From positions 27,399 to 91,398 of the forward strand of contig JAKPGL010000030.1 of assembly GCA_029550925.1 (NCBI GenBank): DNA of 64,000 bases. The letters are read 5' to 3'. Numbering within the stretch: the first letter of the stretch is position 1; each line of letters starts with the position of its first letter. This DNA comes from Planctomycetota bacterium. Its GTDB lineage: Bacteria > Planctomycetota > Planctomycetia > Pirellulales > Thermoguttaceae. The position numbers and the translations under genes were made by a program. Shown piece by piece: positions 1 to 9,471 of the stretch. Below the pieces are notes generated by a model. That model ran no database searches and was not told where the DNA came from. It saw only the letters and a program-made list of their open reading frames with translations.

Positions 1-2283
1 CACGGTGGGGAACTTCTGGCCGAGGCTATCCGCCGGATGCGCACCGGCCAGGTCATTCGACAACCGGGCTTCGACGGCCAATACGGGGTGATTCGCCTTT
101 TTACCGACGAAGAACTCCGAAACCATCGAAGCGGCCATCGGCTATTGTCCGACGCTTCGCCTTTCCCCTGGCGGGAGAGGCCGGCTAGCCCGGAGGCTAG
201 CCGGGTGAGGGGGACAACGGCTAGCATGGAACTTTCGCCTTCCATTGCCCCCTCACCCCATTCCTTTCCTGGGGAGGGGAGAGGGGAGGCAGCCCCTTCA
301 CCCGGCCTGGCTAGCACCAGACCATCCTCTCCCGCAGAGGGGAGAAGGGACCGGACTGCTGCTTCCGCGGGAAAGACACCGGAAGGAACTCTCCGACCTA
401 CCCTCAGTGCCCCCACCTCTGCCAAACTGCTCTTTCCAGCAAGCGACCAGGGGTTGTTGGCCGGTTTGGATCCGCAGCAGCGGGCGGCGGTGGAGTGCGT
501 GGAAGGGCCGGTGTTGATCCTCGCCGGGCCCGGCACGGGAAAAACCCGCACGCTAACCCATCGAATCGCTTATCTGGTGGCTGAGCATGGCGTGCCGCCG
601 GAAACCTGTTTGGCCATCACTTTCAGCCGACGGGCCGCCGCCGAAATGCGAAACCGCCTGGAACATTTGGTTCCGACAGTAGCCGACCGGATCGTGGTGA
701 TGACGTTTCATGCGTTCGGCTGGCAATTGGTGCGGGAATACGGCCGACGGTTGTCGGCTTCTGAGGCGGAGGGGGCTTTTGCGGTCCGGATGGTGGAACG
801 GTTTGGCCCAAACTGGGACCGGCTATGCGTGGCTTCGGAGGCGCAGCGGCGGCAGCTTTTAGAGGGGCTACTGGACCTATCGGCGGCTCAGGCTGATCGT
901 ATATTGAAAAAAATCTCCCATGCCAGGCGTTCTCCCGATTCGCTTGCCGAAGACCCGAAATGGCAGGAGGCCCTTCGGGCGTATCAGGCGGAGATGGGCC
1001 GGCGGGGCTGGTTGGATTTCGATGATCTGGTGCTTGTGCCGCTAGAGATTTTACAGGCCGATCCGCCCTGGCAGGCTGAGCTCCAGAGGCGGTTTCGCTA
1101 TGTCTCGGTGGACGAGTTTCAGGATATCGATGCGGCCCAGTACGGGTTGCTTCGGGCTTTGACGCCGGCGGGGGGAAATCTCTGCGTGATCGGCGATCCG
1201 GATCAGGCGATTTACGGGTTTCGGGGGGCGGATGTGGGGTTTTTCGAGCGGTTTTTGGCGGATTATCCCACAGCCCAGCGCTTTGTGCTAACCCGAAATT
1301 ATCGTTCCAGCCGGGTCATCATCGAGGCGGCCGGGCAGATGATCGCCCCGGCCAGTTTAGTCCCGGATCGCCGCCTGGAAGCCCAGCCGGGCAGGATACC
1401 CCAGGTAGAAATTCACACCTGTCCGACCGAACGGGCCGAGGCGGAACTGGTGGTCCATCGGATCGAACAGCTTCTGGGCGGCCCGACGTTTTTCTCGCTG
1501 GATAGCCGACGTTCTGGGGGCCAACAAGAGGCCGGTCTGAGCTTTTCCGATATTGCCGTGCTGTATCGGACCGAGGGACAGGCCGATCCGCTGGCCGAAG
1601 CCCTCGGGCGTTCTGGAATGCCTTTCCAGGTCTGTAGCCACAGGCCGCTAACGGAACTTCCCGCTGTCCAAAGGCTACTCCAGGAACTTCTCCGCCAGGA
1701 GAATCCGGTAGAAAGCCTCCCGGAGCGTGTGCGGCAACTGTTGGAGAGTATTACTTCCGTCGATACCGAGAGTGGCGCAAGAGAAACCGAAAGAGCTGCG
1801 GCAGAACCAATCGGCCAAGAAATTTCGCCTGCTGTTCGGGACGTGCTTCTGCGATTGGCGGACAAGTGTAGCGACGATCTTGCTCAATTTTTGGCCGAGG
1901 CGGCCATGACCACCGAGGCCGACCTGTGGGACAGCCGGGCCGAGCGGATTTCGCTCCTTACGCTTCACGCGGCCAAGGGGTTGGAGTTTCCGGTGGTGTT
2001 TATTGTCGGGTGCGAGGATGGGGTGATTCCGCTGCGGTTTTCGGCGGCAGAAGACCCGGGGCGATTGGCGGAGGAACGTCGGCTACTATTTGTGGGGATG
2101 ACGCGGGCAAGGGAACATTTGATCCTCACCCATGCCCGACGCCGCCTTTGGCAAGGAAAAGTGCGTTCGATGGAACCCTCGCCGTTTTTGGCCGACGTGG
2201 AGCGGCAACTGCTGGCCTTCCTGGAACATCGGCCCTCTACCAAACGCCGTCCTAGTCCGCAGCAACCCCAATTGTTTGAATAA
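1..2283 (+). CDS. UvrD/Rep-type ATP-dependent DNA helicase, 5' truncated by the window edge (upstream part probably a PHP/EndoQ-like domain)
   Basis: Frame 1 is open from base 1 (HGGELLAEAIRRMRTGQV...). Walker A AGPGTGKTRT, VDEFQDID, GDPDQAIYGFRGAD, LTLHAAKGLEFPVVFIVGCEDG, VGMTRARE. Confidence 0.9.
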   Translation, partial: HGGELLAEAIRRMRTGQVIRQPGFDGQYGVIRLFTDEELRNHRSGHRLLSDASPFPWRERPASPEASRVRGTTASMELSPSIAPSPHSFPGEGRGEAAPSPGLASTRPSSPAEGRRDRTAASAGKTPEGTLRPTLSAPTSAKLLFPASDQGLLAGLDPQQRAAVECVEGPVLILAGPGTGKTRTLTHRIAYLVAEHGVPPETCLAITFSRRAAAEMRNRLEHLVPTVADRIVVMTFHAFGWQLVREYGRRLSASEAEGAFAVRMVERFGPNWDRLCVASEAQRRQLLEGLLDLSAAQADRILKKISHARRSPDSLAEDPKWQEALRAYQAEMGRRGWLDFDDLVLVPLEILQADPPWQAELQRRFRYVSVDEFQDIDAAQYGLLRALTPAGGNLCVIGDPDQAIYGFRGADVGFFERFLADYPTAQRFVLTRNYRSSRVIIEAAGQMIAPASLVPDRRLEAQPGRIPQVEIHTCPTERAEAELVVHRIEQLLGGPTFFSLDSRRSGGQQEAGLSFSDIAVLYRTEGQADPLAEALGRSGMPFQVCSHRPLTELPAVQRLLQELLRQENPVESLPERVRQLLESITSVDTESGARETERAAAEPIGQEISPAVRDVLLRLADKCSDDLAQFLAEAAMTTEADLWDSRAERISLLTLHAAKGLEFPVVFIVGCEDGVIPLRFSAAEDPGRLAEERRLLFVGMTRAREHLILTHARRRLWQGKVRSMEPSPFLADVERQLLAFLEHRPSTKRRPSPQQPQLFE
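157..350. repeat. Intergenic-type repeat module embedded in the helicase coding sequence
   Basis: ttcgcctttcccctggcgggagaggccggctagc...gctagccgggtgaggggg and ccatcctctcccgcagaggggaga closely resemble the core of the intergenic element at 24913-25127. Confidence 0.7.
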
Positions 2284-2285
2284 AA

Positions 2286-2400
2286 CTCATAGTTCAACCG
2301 AGTGAAGTAGATATTGATTTCTATCGGGAGTGGGTTTTCTATGGTCATCCCTGCGAAAGCCGCCGATCCATGGTTATGACTGTACCTTGGACTCTTCTTT
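2286..2400. repeat. Degenerate remnant of the GTAAC-ended inverted-repeat element
   Basis: catagttcaaccgagtgaagtag resembles the left terminal repeat. It is followed by ggtcatccctgcgaaagccgccgatccatgg, a decayed gtcattcccgcgaaagcgggaatcc module. Confidence 0.45.
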
Positions 2401-2519
2401 GAATCTCCTTCTGTGCGGGGAGAACAAAGAAGCGACTTTATGGCGGCCTGGATTTTCGCTTGGGCGGTAAGGACAACATCGCTCGTCTCTGGAGGCGGTT
2501 TTTTCCCAAGGCGGAAGGG

Positions 2520-4136
2520 TTACAAGGTTTTTCGTTTGGAAGCGGGTTCGGTGAAAGAGTCCCAACGGATTTGGCCGCCTAGCTTTTTCAGGGCATATCC
2601 TACTTCTCGGAGATAATCGCCATAGACCACCAGAGTATGAAAGCCTTCCATGCTGCGGGCAAGGCGCTGCCAATCGCCGTCGATTTGGATTTCCATCTGG
2701 GATCGGCAGGCCGGATAGGAGGGGCTGTCCACAATCCGGCCCCGAAAACCTTGCCATTGGGTGCAGGCAAGATTCGGGATGATTACGGTAACCACTTGGC
2801 CTTTTCGATAGAAAGTTTTACAGGCGGCGCCGTAGTCGGACTCATAGTGGGTCATGATGGCGGCTGGCTCGAAATCCCGGCCATTCATCCGTCGGGGCGC
2901 TTGGCAGTGGGCCACAAAGAACAGCCCATCATGAGGCACATGGCTATTGCAGACAAAGGCTGGGCGACTGGCGATCCAGCGCAGGAGCACCCCGGGCATG
3001 GTGTGCGAAAGATCCGTATGGCAGAAGGCCGTATAGCCTTCGTCGTTGGCTAGGCTCAGGAGCAAGCAAGGCGGAGTATCCAACATTGTAATTTGTTCAT
3101 GTCCCATGCATCGAGCGAATCCGAAATTGCTAGCCCCTGTTTCTTGCAGAAGCTGCCGGACCACATAGAGGGCCATGAGCGAGTTGAAAACAAATTTCCG
3201 TTCGGTTTGGAGTTGGACGTTGGGCATGTTCACCAGAGCGGCGGTCTGGGCCTCGATCTGTTTTTGGACCTTGGGGTCCCCACGAGCAGCCCCCAGCCGT
3301 TTAGCAAACTCCTCGTCGGGGACGTTCACAAACTCGTATCCCCAAACTTCCTTGGCCACGGTAGGCCCGTGTTTTTGGGCCAACGCACTGTAGGCGGCCA
3401 AGCCGCCAATGGCGAGCATCTTTGTACCACGGGCGTTTTTGAGTCCGTAGAAGGCCCGCAAACGCCATAGAAGTTCATCATAGCTATCCACCACCAGGTC
3501 GTCGAAGTCATAGTCGGACCGAACCCACGTGTCGCCGCTGCCCCGCAAGAACCGCCAATGGGCGATCTCAAAACCCAAGTAGAACGGCCCAGACCGATGC
3601 CGAACAAACATGACCATAGGGAGTTTCAATTGCCATTGCGTCACATAGCCTGCCGCATAAAGGAGGCACAAATCGGTATCCTCGATTTTGAGTTGTTCGA
3701 GTTTTGATTGGCTATCCAGCAGTTCGACCGGATGGAGCTGGATAGGAAATTCTGCTTTTTCTTGGAGTTGGGTTAGTTCTTTGCGGATGCGGGCGGCTTC
3801 TTCCTGGGCCGCCTCCAGGGTGTGGATCGCCCCATAGTTCCGCCAGGATTGCCGGTCAGTCCGGGTAGGAAGATCAAAGACCAGGATCGGCTTGATCCGC
3901 AGCGGAGCGCCCTGGGGAAATGGCCGATCCCCTGGAACCGGCTCTGCCTCTGCCGCCCAAAGGCTGAGCCCGCTCAGGCTCAGTCCGCTCATCCCGATCC
4001 CGGCGGCGCTCAGACCCTGCAAAAAATGCCGACGAGAGAGGTTCCTAGAAAATCGGAAATACCCACCCCCACAACAACGGATACATTTTTCCTGATGAAC
4101 AATGTGCATCTCATCCCGTTCGTTCGGTTGGTTCAT
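2520..4136 (-). CDS. Tat-exported protein, possibly L-fucose/L-arabinose isomerase-like fold; function unknown
   Basis: 538 aa; SRRHFLQGLSAAGIGMSGLSLSGL Tat-like signal. The C-terminal half (CLLLSLANDEGYTAFCHTDLSHTM..., GQVVTVIIPNLACTQWQGFRGRI) resembles sugar-isomerase families. Confidence 0.5.
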   Translation of the reverse strand: MNQPNERDEMHIVHQEKCIRCCGGGYFRFSRNLSRRHFLQGLSAAGIGMSGLSLSGLSLWAAEAEPVPGDRPFPQGAPLRIKPILVFDLPTRTDRQSWRNYGAIHTLEAAQEEAARIRKELTQLQEKAEFPIQLHPVELLDSQSKLEQLKIEDTDLCLLYAAGYVTQWQLKLPMVMFVRHRSGPFYLGFEIAHWRFLRGSGDTWVRSDYDFDDLVVDSYDELLWRLRAFYGLKNARGTKMLAIGGLAAYSALAQKHGPTVAKEVWGYEFVNVPDEEFAKRLGAARGDPKVQKQIEAQTAALVNMPNVQLQTERKFVFNSLMALYVVRQLLQETGASNFGFARCMGHEQITMLDTPPCLLLSLANDEGYTAFCHTDLSHTMPGVLLRWIASRPAFVCNSHVPHDGLFFVAHCQAPRRMNGRDFEPAAIMTHYESDYGAACKTFYRKGQVVTVIIPNLACTQWQGFRGRIVDSPSYPACRSQMEIQIDGDWQRLARSMEGFHTLVVYGDYLREVGYALKKLGGQIRWDSFTEPASKRKTL

Positions 4137-4338
4137 GGCGATTCCCTTTCATCGCAAAGGAAAAAGTAGTGCTTCATCTACTTGTTCTTTTGGAGTATCA
4201 CCCTTCTGGCCATTACCGGAAGAAGGCGAAAAAAGTGGCCAAAACGGAAGTCTTAGCAAGCTCCGCTCCGAAACAAACGGAACGTCCCAAATGGCTGAAG
4301 CACTCGCCCGAAGGGATTGATCGTTCGGAGAGATACTT

Positions 4339-5625
4339 TTACAGGGTTTCGGGGAGTTCGTAACCTTTTCGGCGCACACGGACCACCCAGCGGTTGGCCG
4401 CCTCGTCCCCCTCAAAGCGCTCTTTGACCGGGTCCCATCGCAACCGTCGGCCTTCATAGCGGGTGATGTTGGCCAAGTGGCAAACGCTGACCGAACGATG
4501 GCCGATTTCCACGTCAGCCACAGGCTTTTGCCGACTGCGGATGCAGTCGATCCAGTTCTGCATGTGCCAACGGGCTTGCCACAATGCGACCTGATCGCTC
4601 CATTTGCGTTCCTCGGCTTCGGCATCGACTTTTTTGAGCAGCTCCTGAGCAATGTCGAGCGGATTGGAGGTGAACTTATTGCGGTTGATTTCCAATTTGC
4701 CCTTTTCGCCCACAAAGACGGCCCCGCCCACAGGCCCTCGGTCCAGCACGAATCGCAAAGGCACGCCGTTGGCGTAGCGTATTTCCACCTGGCCGTTGTA
4801 TCCGGGCGTAAGCGGCTGCATCTCTACCGGTCCTGTGTGGTCGCAGCCTAAGGCCCACTGCACCTGATCTACGCCGTGGGCGCCCCAATTGGTCATTTCG
4901 CCGCCCATCATGTCGATCCATCCCCATTGCATCCAACGGGGATTGAACGGTCGCCAAGCGGCTTGATTGAGCCACTTGTCCCAATCCAACCCAGCAGGGA
5001 CCGGCTCTTCAGGAAACGGCTCTTTGGGCAAGGGGTTCGGCCCGGTGTAGTTGACGGCCCGGACTTCCAGGATTTTTCCCAGCCCGCCGTTGCGAATAAA
5101 CTCACAGGCGATCCGGTTCATCGCCATCGAACGTTGCTGGGTGCCCACCTGGAGAATCCGCCCGTATTTGCGGACCGCCTCGACTAGCGCCCGGCCTTCG
5201 TGGATGTATAAAGTCAGCGGCTTTTCCGCGTAGATGTCCTTGCCTGCCTGGCAAGCGTGGATACAAGGCAACACCCGTTGAAAATCCAGGGTAGCTACGA
5301 TCACCGCGTCCACGTCGCGGCGTTCCAACAGCCGACGATAGTCCTGATACACGGGCCAATCGCCGTTTTTCTTTTGTTTGAATGCGTCGGCCCGCGGCAG
5401 GTTGCAGTCGCACAGGGCGACAATTCGGCCATTCTCCGGAAGTTGCTCCAGGAGCAACGAGGCCCGATTGCCGACCCCGATGGCCCCCACGCCGATCCGC
5501 TCATTCGGTCCCGGTCGGCCCGGCGCACTCCAGGCCGACGAAGGAATCAACCAGGGAACCGCCAAACCACTCCCGACGCCCAACAGCAACCCGCGCCGAG
5601 ACATCCGACCCCTCTGGTAGGACAT
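4339..5625 (-). CDS. Gfo/Idh/MocA family oxidoreductase, Tat signal
   Basis: SRRGLLLGVGSGLAVPWL signal; GVGAIGVGNRA Rossmann motif; DIYAEKPLTLYIHEGRALVEAVRKYGRILQVGTQQRS. Confidence 0.9.
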   Translation of the reverse strand: MSYQRGRMSRRGLLLGVGSGLAVPWLIPSSAWSAPGRPGPNERIGVGAIGVGNRASLLLEQLPENGRIVALCDCNLPRADAFKQKKNGDWPVYQDYRRLLERRDVDAVIVATLDFQRVLPCIHACQAGKDIYAEKPLTLYIHEGRALVEAVRKYGRILQVGTQQRSMAMNRIACEFIRNGGLGKILEVRAVNYTGPNPLPKEPFPEEPVPAGLDWDKWLNQAAWRPFNPRWMQWGWIDMMGGEMTNWGAHGVDQVQWALGCDHTGPVEMQPLTPGYNGQVEIRYANGVPLRFVLDRGPVGGAVFVGEKGKLEINRNKFTSNPLDIAQELLKKVDAEAEERKWSDQVALWQARWHMQNWIDCIRSRQKPVADVEIGHRSVSVCHLANITRYEGRRLRWDPVKERFEGDEAANRWVVRVRRKGYELPETL

Positions 5626-5704
5626 GTTCCGATCTCTCCTAAAGCAAAAAGGTAACTTCTTGCCAAATAAAACCTCTACATAATTCCGATTTTTATTGAG
5701 CTTG

Positions 5705-5899
5705 GTAACAGTTCAGCCGAATGCAAAGGAGGCTTATTGTAAGGCGAAATTTGCCCGGTATTGTCACTGCCGCTCTAGCGGCAGTCCAGGGTCCTATGAG
5801 GCGGCTACTTTGTTATTCCTCCCAAGTAGTGGATGCAAGAAGCCTAGATTGGGCGCTTACGCGGGAATGATAAGGTACTGCATTCGCCTAAAATGTTAT
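5705..5899. mobile_element. MITE-like element, copy 1, with target duplication TGAGCTTG
   Basis: Left end GTAACAGTTCAGCCGAATGCA, right end TGCATTCGCCTAAAATGTTAT. Flanked by TGAGCTTG at 5697-5704 and 5900-5907. Confidence 0.85.
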
Positions 5900-6214
5900 T
5901 GAGCTTGGAATATGCAATTAAACCTGCCGCTGTTGGGAAAACCCTAAAAATAGACTATTTCCGAGGCCGGATGCTTTAGCTGTTCATTCAACCGCAATAA
6001 TCTCTTAGGCTTTGAGGGTAGGGGAACGGCGGCGCAAATCCGAAGAGAACCAGACACACATCGCTTTCTTAGTAGTATAATCACCCCTGGTGCTGTCCAA
6101 CATGTGGAAAAATGAGTTATCCCCAGTTTTGAGGTGGACGGGGAAAATTGGCAGTACCTTCCCAGTGGTTATTTTGGTATAAGGTTAAGAAGAAATAGCA
6201 AACAAGATTGTTTG

Positions 6215-6234
6215 TACCATTTCAGCCGAGTGAA
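6215..6234. repeat. Solo terminal repeat of the MITE-like family
   Basis: taccatttcagccgagtgaag matches the left terminal repeat; no partner end. Confidence 0.5.
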
Positions 6235-6332
6235 GTAACCCTGGTTTCTCCTCTCTCTCCTGAAATTGGTATCTACACATTTGGCCTGCGGTGGGAAGGC
6301 CGTCTGAACGTCGGCCAACAGGCTATTTTATT

Positions 6333-6521
6333 GTAACACTTCAGCCGAGGGAAGGACATCTATTGGGAAGAAGGTCCATACATTGTCATTCCCGCTCTAG
6401 CGGCAGTCCAGGGTCCTATGAGGCAGCTACTTTGGTATTTTTCCCGAGTAGATGCTGCAAGAAGCCTAGATTGGGCGCTTTGGCGGGAATGACAAAGTAC
6501 GGCATTCGGCTAAAATGTTAC
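6333..6521. mobile_element. MITE-like element, copy 2
   Basis: GTAACACTTCAGCCGAGGGAAG ... GGCATTCGGCTAAAATGTTAC. The core shares gcggcagtccagggtcctatgaggc and gcaagaagcctagattgggcgctt with copy 1. Confidence 0.8.
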
Positions 6522-6800
6522 CCCGGTTTGCACTCTCCTGAACCTCGCCCCCTCCACCGATTTGTGTAGATACCAATGCCCGCGGCGGGGAGAGGCGAAG
6601 GAGTTCCGCCGCCTTGGCGGTTTGTCCAGCTTCCTGCACGGTCCTCTGGGATGTGTCCAATGCCAGAGGAGAGGGGATTTTGGATTCTTGGTTGCACAGC
6701 AATGATAACCAGGGGGATACCCTTGGACAGGAATGAGAAGGGACTGGTTTGTTTTCCAGCGTCTAAAATGCTACAACACACCGATCGAAAGGATATTCCG

Positions 6801-7361
6801 ATGCGGATGGAAGTGGAGATGAAGTTTCCGGTGGAGGATATAACAGCGGTGGCGGCCCAATTATCGGCCTTGGGGGCGGAGGTTACGCCTGCCCAGGAAG
6901 AACGGGACCTTTATTACGCACATCCAGCCCGTAATTTCACCCAAACCGACGAGGCCCTTCGCATTCGTCAAAAGGCCGGTCGCTGTTTTCTTACCTACAA
7001 AGGCCCCAAAATCGACCCGACCACTAAAACCCGTCGGGAAATCGACCTGCCGCTGCCCGAAGGGCCGGACGCCTTCGCTGCCTGGGACGAACTGCTCCAG
7101 GCCCTGGGGTTTCGACCCGTAGCCGAGGTCCGCAAGCTGCGTCAAAAAGCCTTTCTGGTCTGGCAAGGATACCGGGTAGAGATTTCCCTGGACGAAGTGG
7201 CCGAATTGGGTTCGTTTGTCGAGTTGGAGCTGGTGAGCGATATGGCCGGTTTGGAGGCCGCCCGATCCGTCCTTACCGACTTGGCCGACCGGTTGGACCT
7301 CCGCCAATCCGAACGCCGCAGCTACCTGGAACTGCTCCTGGAAAAACGCGCCGCCCCATAG
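6801..7361 (+). CDS. cyaB: CYTH domain / class IV adenylate cyclase-like protein
   Basis: MRMEVEMKFPVEDITAVAAQL... EERDLYYAHPARNFTQTDEALRIRQKAG..LTYKGPKIDPTTKTRREID: ExExK-type N-terminus and CYTH pattern. Confidence 0.85.
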   Translation: MRMEVEMKFPVEDITAVAAQLSALGAEVTPAQEERDLYYAHPARNFTQTDEALRIRQKAGRCFLTYKGPKIDPTTKTRREIDLPLPEGPDAFAAWDELLQALGFRPVAEVRKLRQKAFLVWQGYRVEISLDEVAELGSFVELELVSDMAGLEAARSVLTDLADRLDLRQSERRSYLELLLEKRAAP

Positions 7362-7409
7362 CAGAACACCCGAAGGCGATATGTCCCTACATGACCGCAT
7401 CCGTTTTTC

Positions 7410-7605
7410 GTAACATTTTAGCCGAATGCAGTACTTTGGCACTGCCGCGCAATCGCCCAATCTAGGCTTCTTGCAGCCTATACTTGGTAGGAATAACAAT
7501 ATAGTCGCCTCATAGGATCCTGGATTGAGAGCTTTCGCGGGAATGACAATTCCGAGTAACTTCTGCCGTAAAATCAGCCCCCTCTGCATACGGCTAAAAT
7601 GTTAC
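7410..7605. mobile_element. MITE-like element, copy 3 (core inverted relative to copies 1 and 2)
   Basis: GTAACATTTTAGCCGAATGCA ... TGCATACGGCTAAAATGTTAC; core contains cgcccaatctaggcttcttgcagcc. Confidence 0.85.
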
Positions 7606-7640
7606 GATTTTTATTACTCGACTTGCGGCGCCGGTAGGCC

Positions 7641-7871
7641 ATGAGTGAAAAACTTCCTCGTATCGACTGTCTCCGCCAGGTATGCGTTTTATAAAAAGCC
7701 GGTTTTGAGCGAGTACGGCAAAAAGGCATCCCTCTCCATCTACGTAGGCCGATCGATGGGAAACGGCTCACCGTGGCTGTGTATCAGGGCAAAATAGTCC
7801 CTTGGGGGCCGTTATGGGCCATTTTATGTGATGCGGATATCGGTGTGGAGGAATTCCGGAAATTACTATAA
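7641..7871 (+). pseudogene. hicA: HicA-family (YcfA-like) mRNA-interferase toxin pseudogene
   Basis: Translation MSEKLPRIDCLRQVCVL*KAGFERVRQKGIPLHLRRPIDGKRLTVAVYQGKIVPWGPLWAILCDADIGVEEFRKLL*. HicA layout with one in-frame TAA at 7692-7694. Confidence 0.8.
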
Positions 7872-7992
7872 AAATATACATTGCGGTTCTCTTCAAACCA
7901 TCCGCCGTTTCAGCCTCTTTTCCAAATGGCCCGATATCTGGCCCTCCTACCAAAATCTTTTTATGATAATAGAAGAGAGTTTCGGAATGCAT

Positions 7993-8019
7993 CTTGGAAT
8001 TTCCCAAGGGTAGTTTTTT
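7993..8019 (+). terminator. Possible rho-independent terminator
   Basis: cttggaatttcccaag stem-loop followed by ggtagtttttt. Confidence 0.3.
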
Positions 8020-8037
8020 CTTAAGAGGACAATAGCG

Positions 8038-9471
8038 ATGAGCGAACGCATTTGCCGACGCAGGTTTATTCGCACTTCCACGATTGCCGTAGCCGGTGCG
8101 GCGGCGGGGTTACGGGCGTTTCCCGCTCCGGCCTTTTTGGCCGATCCGGCGCCCAATAGCAAACTTCGTACGGCCGTCATTGGCTGCGCCAATCAGGGTA
8201 TGGTCAGTGTGGCCGGCGCGGTCAGCGAGCAATTGGTCGCCCTGGTGGATGTGGATGACAATCATCTGGCCCAAACCATGAAGGCCATCCAGCAAAACTG
8301 GCCTGAGGCGAAAGTCTCCGCCGTCCGACAATTTGCCGACTATCGCAAGATGTTTGACCAGATGCATCGGGAGATTGATGTGGTGTTTGTGGCCGCGCCG
8401 GATCATCATCATGCGCCGGCGGCCATGCGGGCCATTCGACTGGGCAAACACGTCTATGTGGAAAAGCCGTTGGCCCATTCGATCGAGGAAGTGCGGCGTT
8501 TGATGGAGGCCGCCCGGCAAGCCAAGGTGGTTACCCAAATGGGCAATCAAGGCCATAGCGGCGAGGGGCTGCGTCGGCTTTGCGAATATCTTCAGGCCGG
8601 GGCGATTGGCAACGTCCTGGAGACCTACAGTTGGGCGCCTACTGGCCGGGGCGGTGTGGGCGGGCGCCCGCCCGCGAAACCGGTCCCTCCGGGACTGCAC
8701 TGGGACGAGTGGATCGGCCCGGCCCGATACCGCGATTACCACGACGAGCTCCACCCCCAGCAATGGCGATCCTGGTGGGAGTTTGGCGACGGGTCGGTGG
8801 GCGACTGGGGGTGCCATAACCTGGACGGCCCCTTTACGGCGTTGGAGCTTGGTGCGCCGGAAAGCGTCGAATGTCTGGAGCAGTTCGGCGGTTCCGAGGA
8901 GCGATTTCCTCTGCGGAACGTGATCCGTTGGAACTTTCCGGCTCGGGGCGACAAACCGGCGGTGAAGGTGTATTGGTACGACGGGTATTTTGGGACAACC
9001 GGCTCGACCGCCCACGAAGAAGACGTGGAAAAACAGAATCGGCCGCCTATTGTGCTAGAGCTAGAGAAAAAATACGGTCGGCAACTGAAAACCGGCGGCA
9101 TCATCTTCGTCGGCGAAAAGGGCATCTTGCACTGCGGCAACTATGTGGGCAGTCCCCGGCTTATCCCGGAAGAGGCCCACAAGGCGTTTCCGCCGCCGCC
9201 CAAAAAGCTCCCCCGGGTCAAATCCTCGGATCGGCCTGGGGTGGGAGTGCATGTGGCCGACTTCCTTCGGGCCTGCAAAGAGGGCTATCAGCCAAGTTCT
9301 CACTTCGACGTAGCCGGTCCTTTGACCGAAATGGTCCTTTTGGGTTGTTTGGCGATCAAAGCTGGTCCCGGTAAAAAAGTTGTCTGGGACGCTACAAAAA
9401 TGGAGTGTTCCAACCTGCCGGAGCTGAACGCCCTGGTGCGGCGGCAGTACCGTCCCGGCTGGGAACTATAA
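8038..9471 (+). CDS. Gfo/Idh/MocA family oxidoreductase, Tat signal
   Basis: CRRRFIRTSTIAVAGAAAGLRAF; RTAVIGCANQGM; KHVYVEKPLAHSIEEVRRLMEAARQAKVVTQMGNQGHSGEG. Confidence 0.9.
   Translation: MSERICRRRFIRTSTIAVAGAAAGLRAFPAPAFLADPAPNSKLRTAVIGCANQGMVSVAGAVSEQLVALVDVDDNHLAQTMKAIQQNWPEAKVSAVRQFADYRKMFDQMHREIDVVFVAAPDHHHAPAAMRAIRLGKHVYVEKPLAHSIEEVRRLMEAARQAKVVTQMGNQGHSGEGLRRLCEYLQAGAIGNVLETYSWAPTGRGGVGGRPPAKPVPPGLHWDEWIGPARYRDYHDELHPQQWRSWWEFGDGSVGDWGCHNLDGPFTALELGAPESVECLEQFGGSEERFPLRNVIRWNFPARGDKPAVKVYWYDGYFGTTGSTAHEEDVEKQNRPPIVLELEKKYGRQLKTGGIIFVGEKGILHCGNYVGSPRLIPEEAHKAFPPPPKKLPRVKSSDRPGVGVHVADFLRACKEGYQPSSHFDVAGPLTEMVLLGCLAIKAGPGKKVVWDATKMECSNLPELNALVRRQYRPGWEL

Noticed and set aside
6110-6133. 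tgtggaaaaatgagttatcccca resembling paired DnaA boxes
   Set aside because: Both sites deviate from TTATCCACA and there is no cluster or origin-associated gene nearby.
6576-6800. Extended N-terminus of the CYTH protein
   Set aside because: The upstream part reads repeat-derived sequence; the internal start at 6801 (MRMEVEMKF) fits the family.
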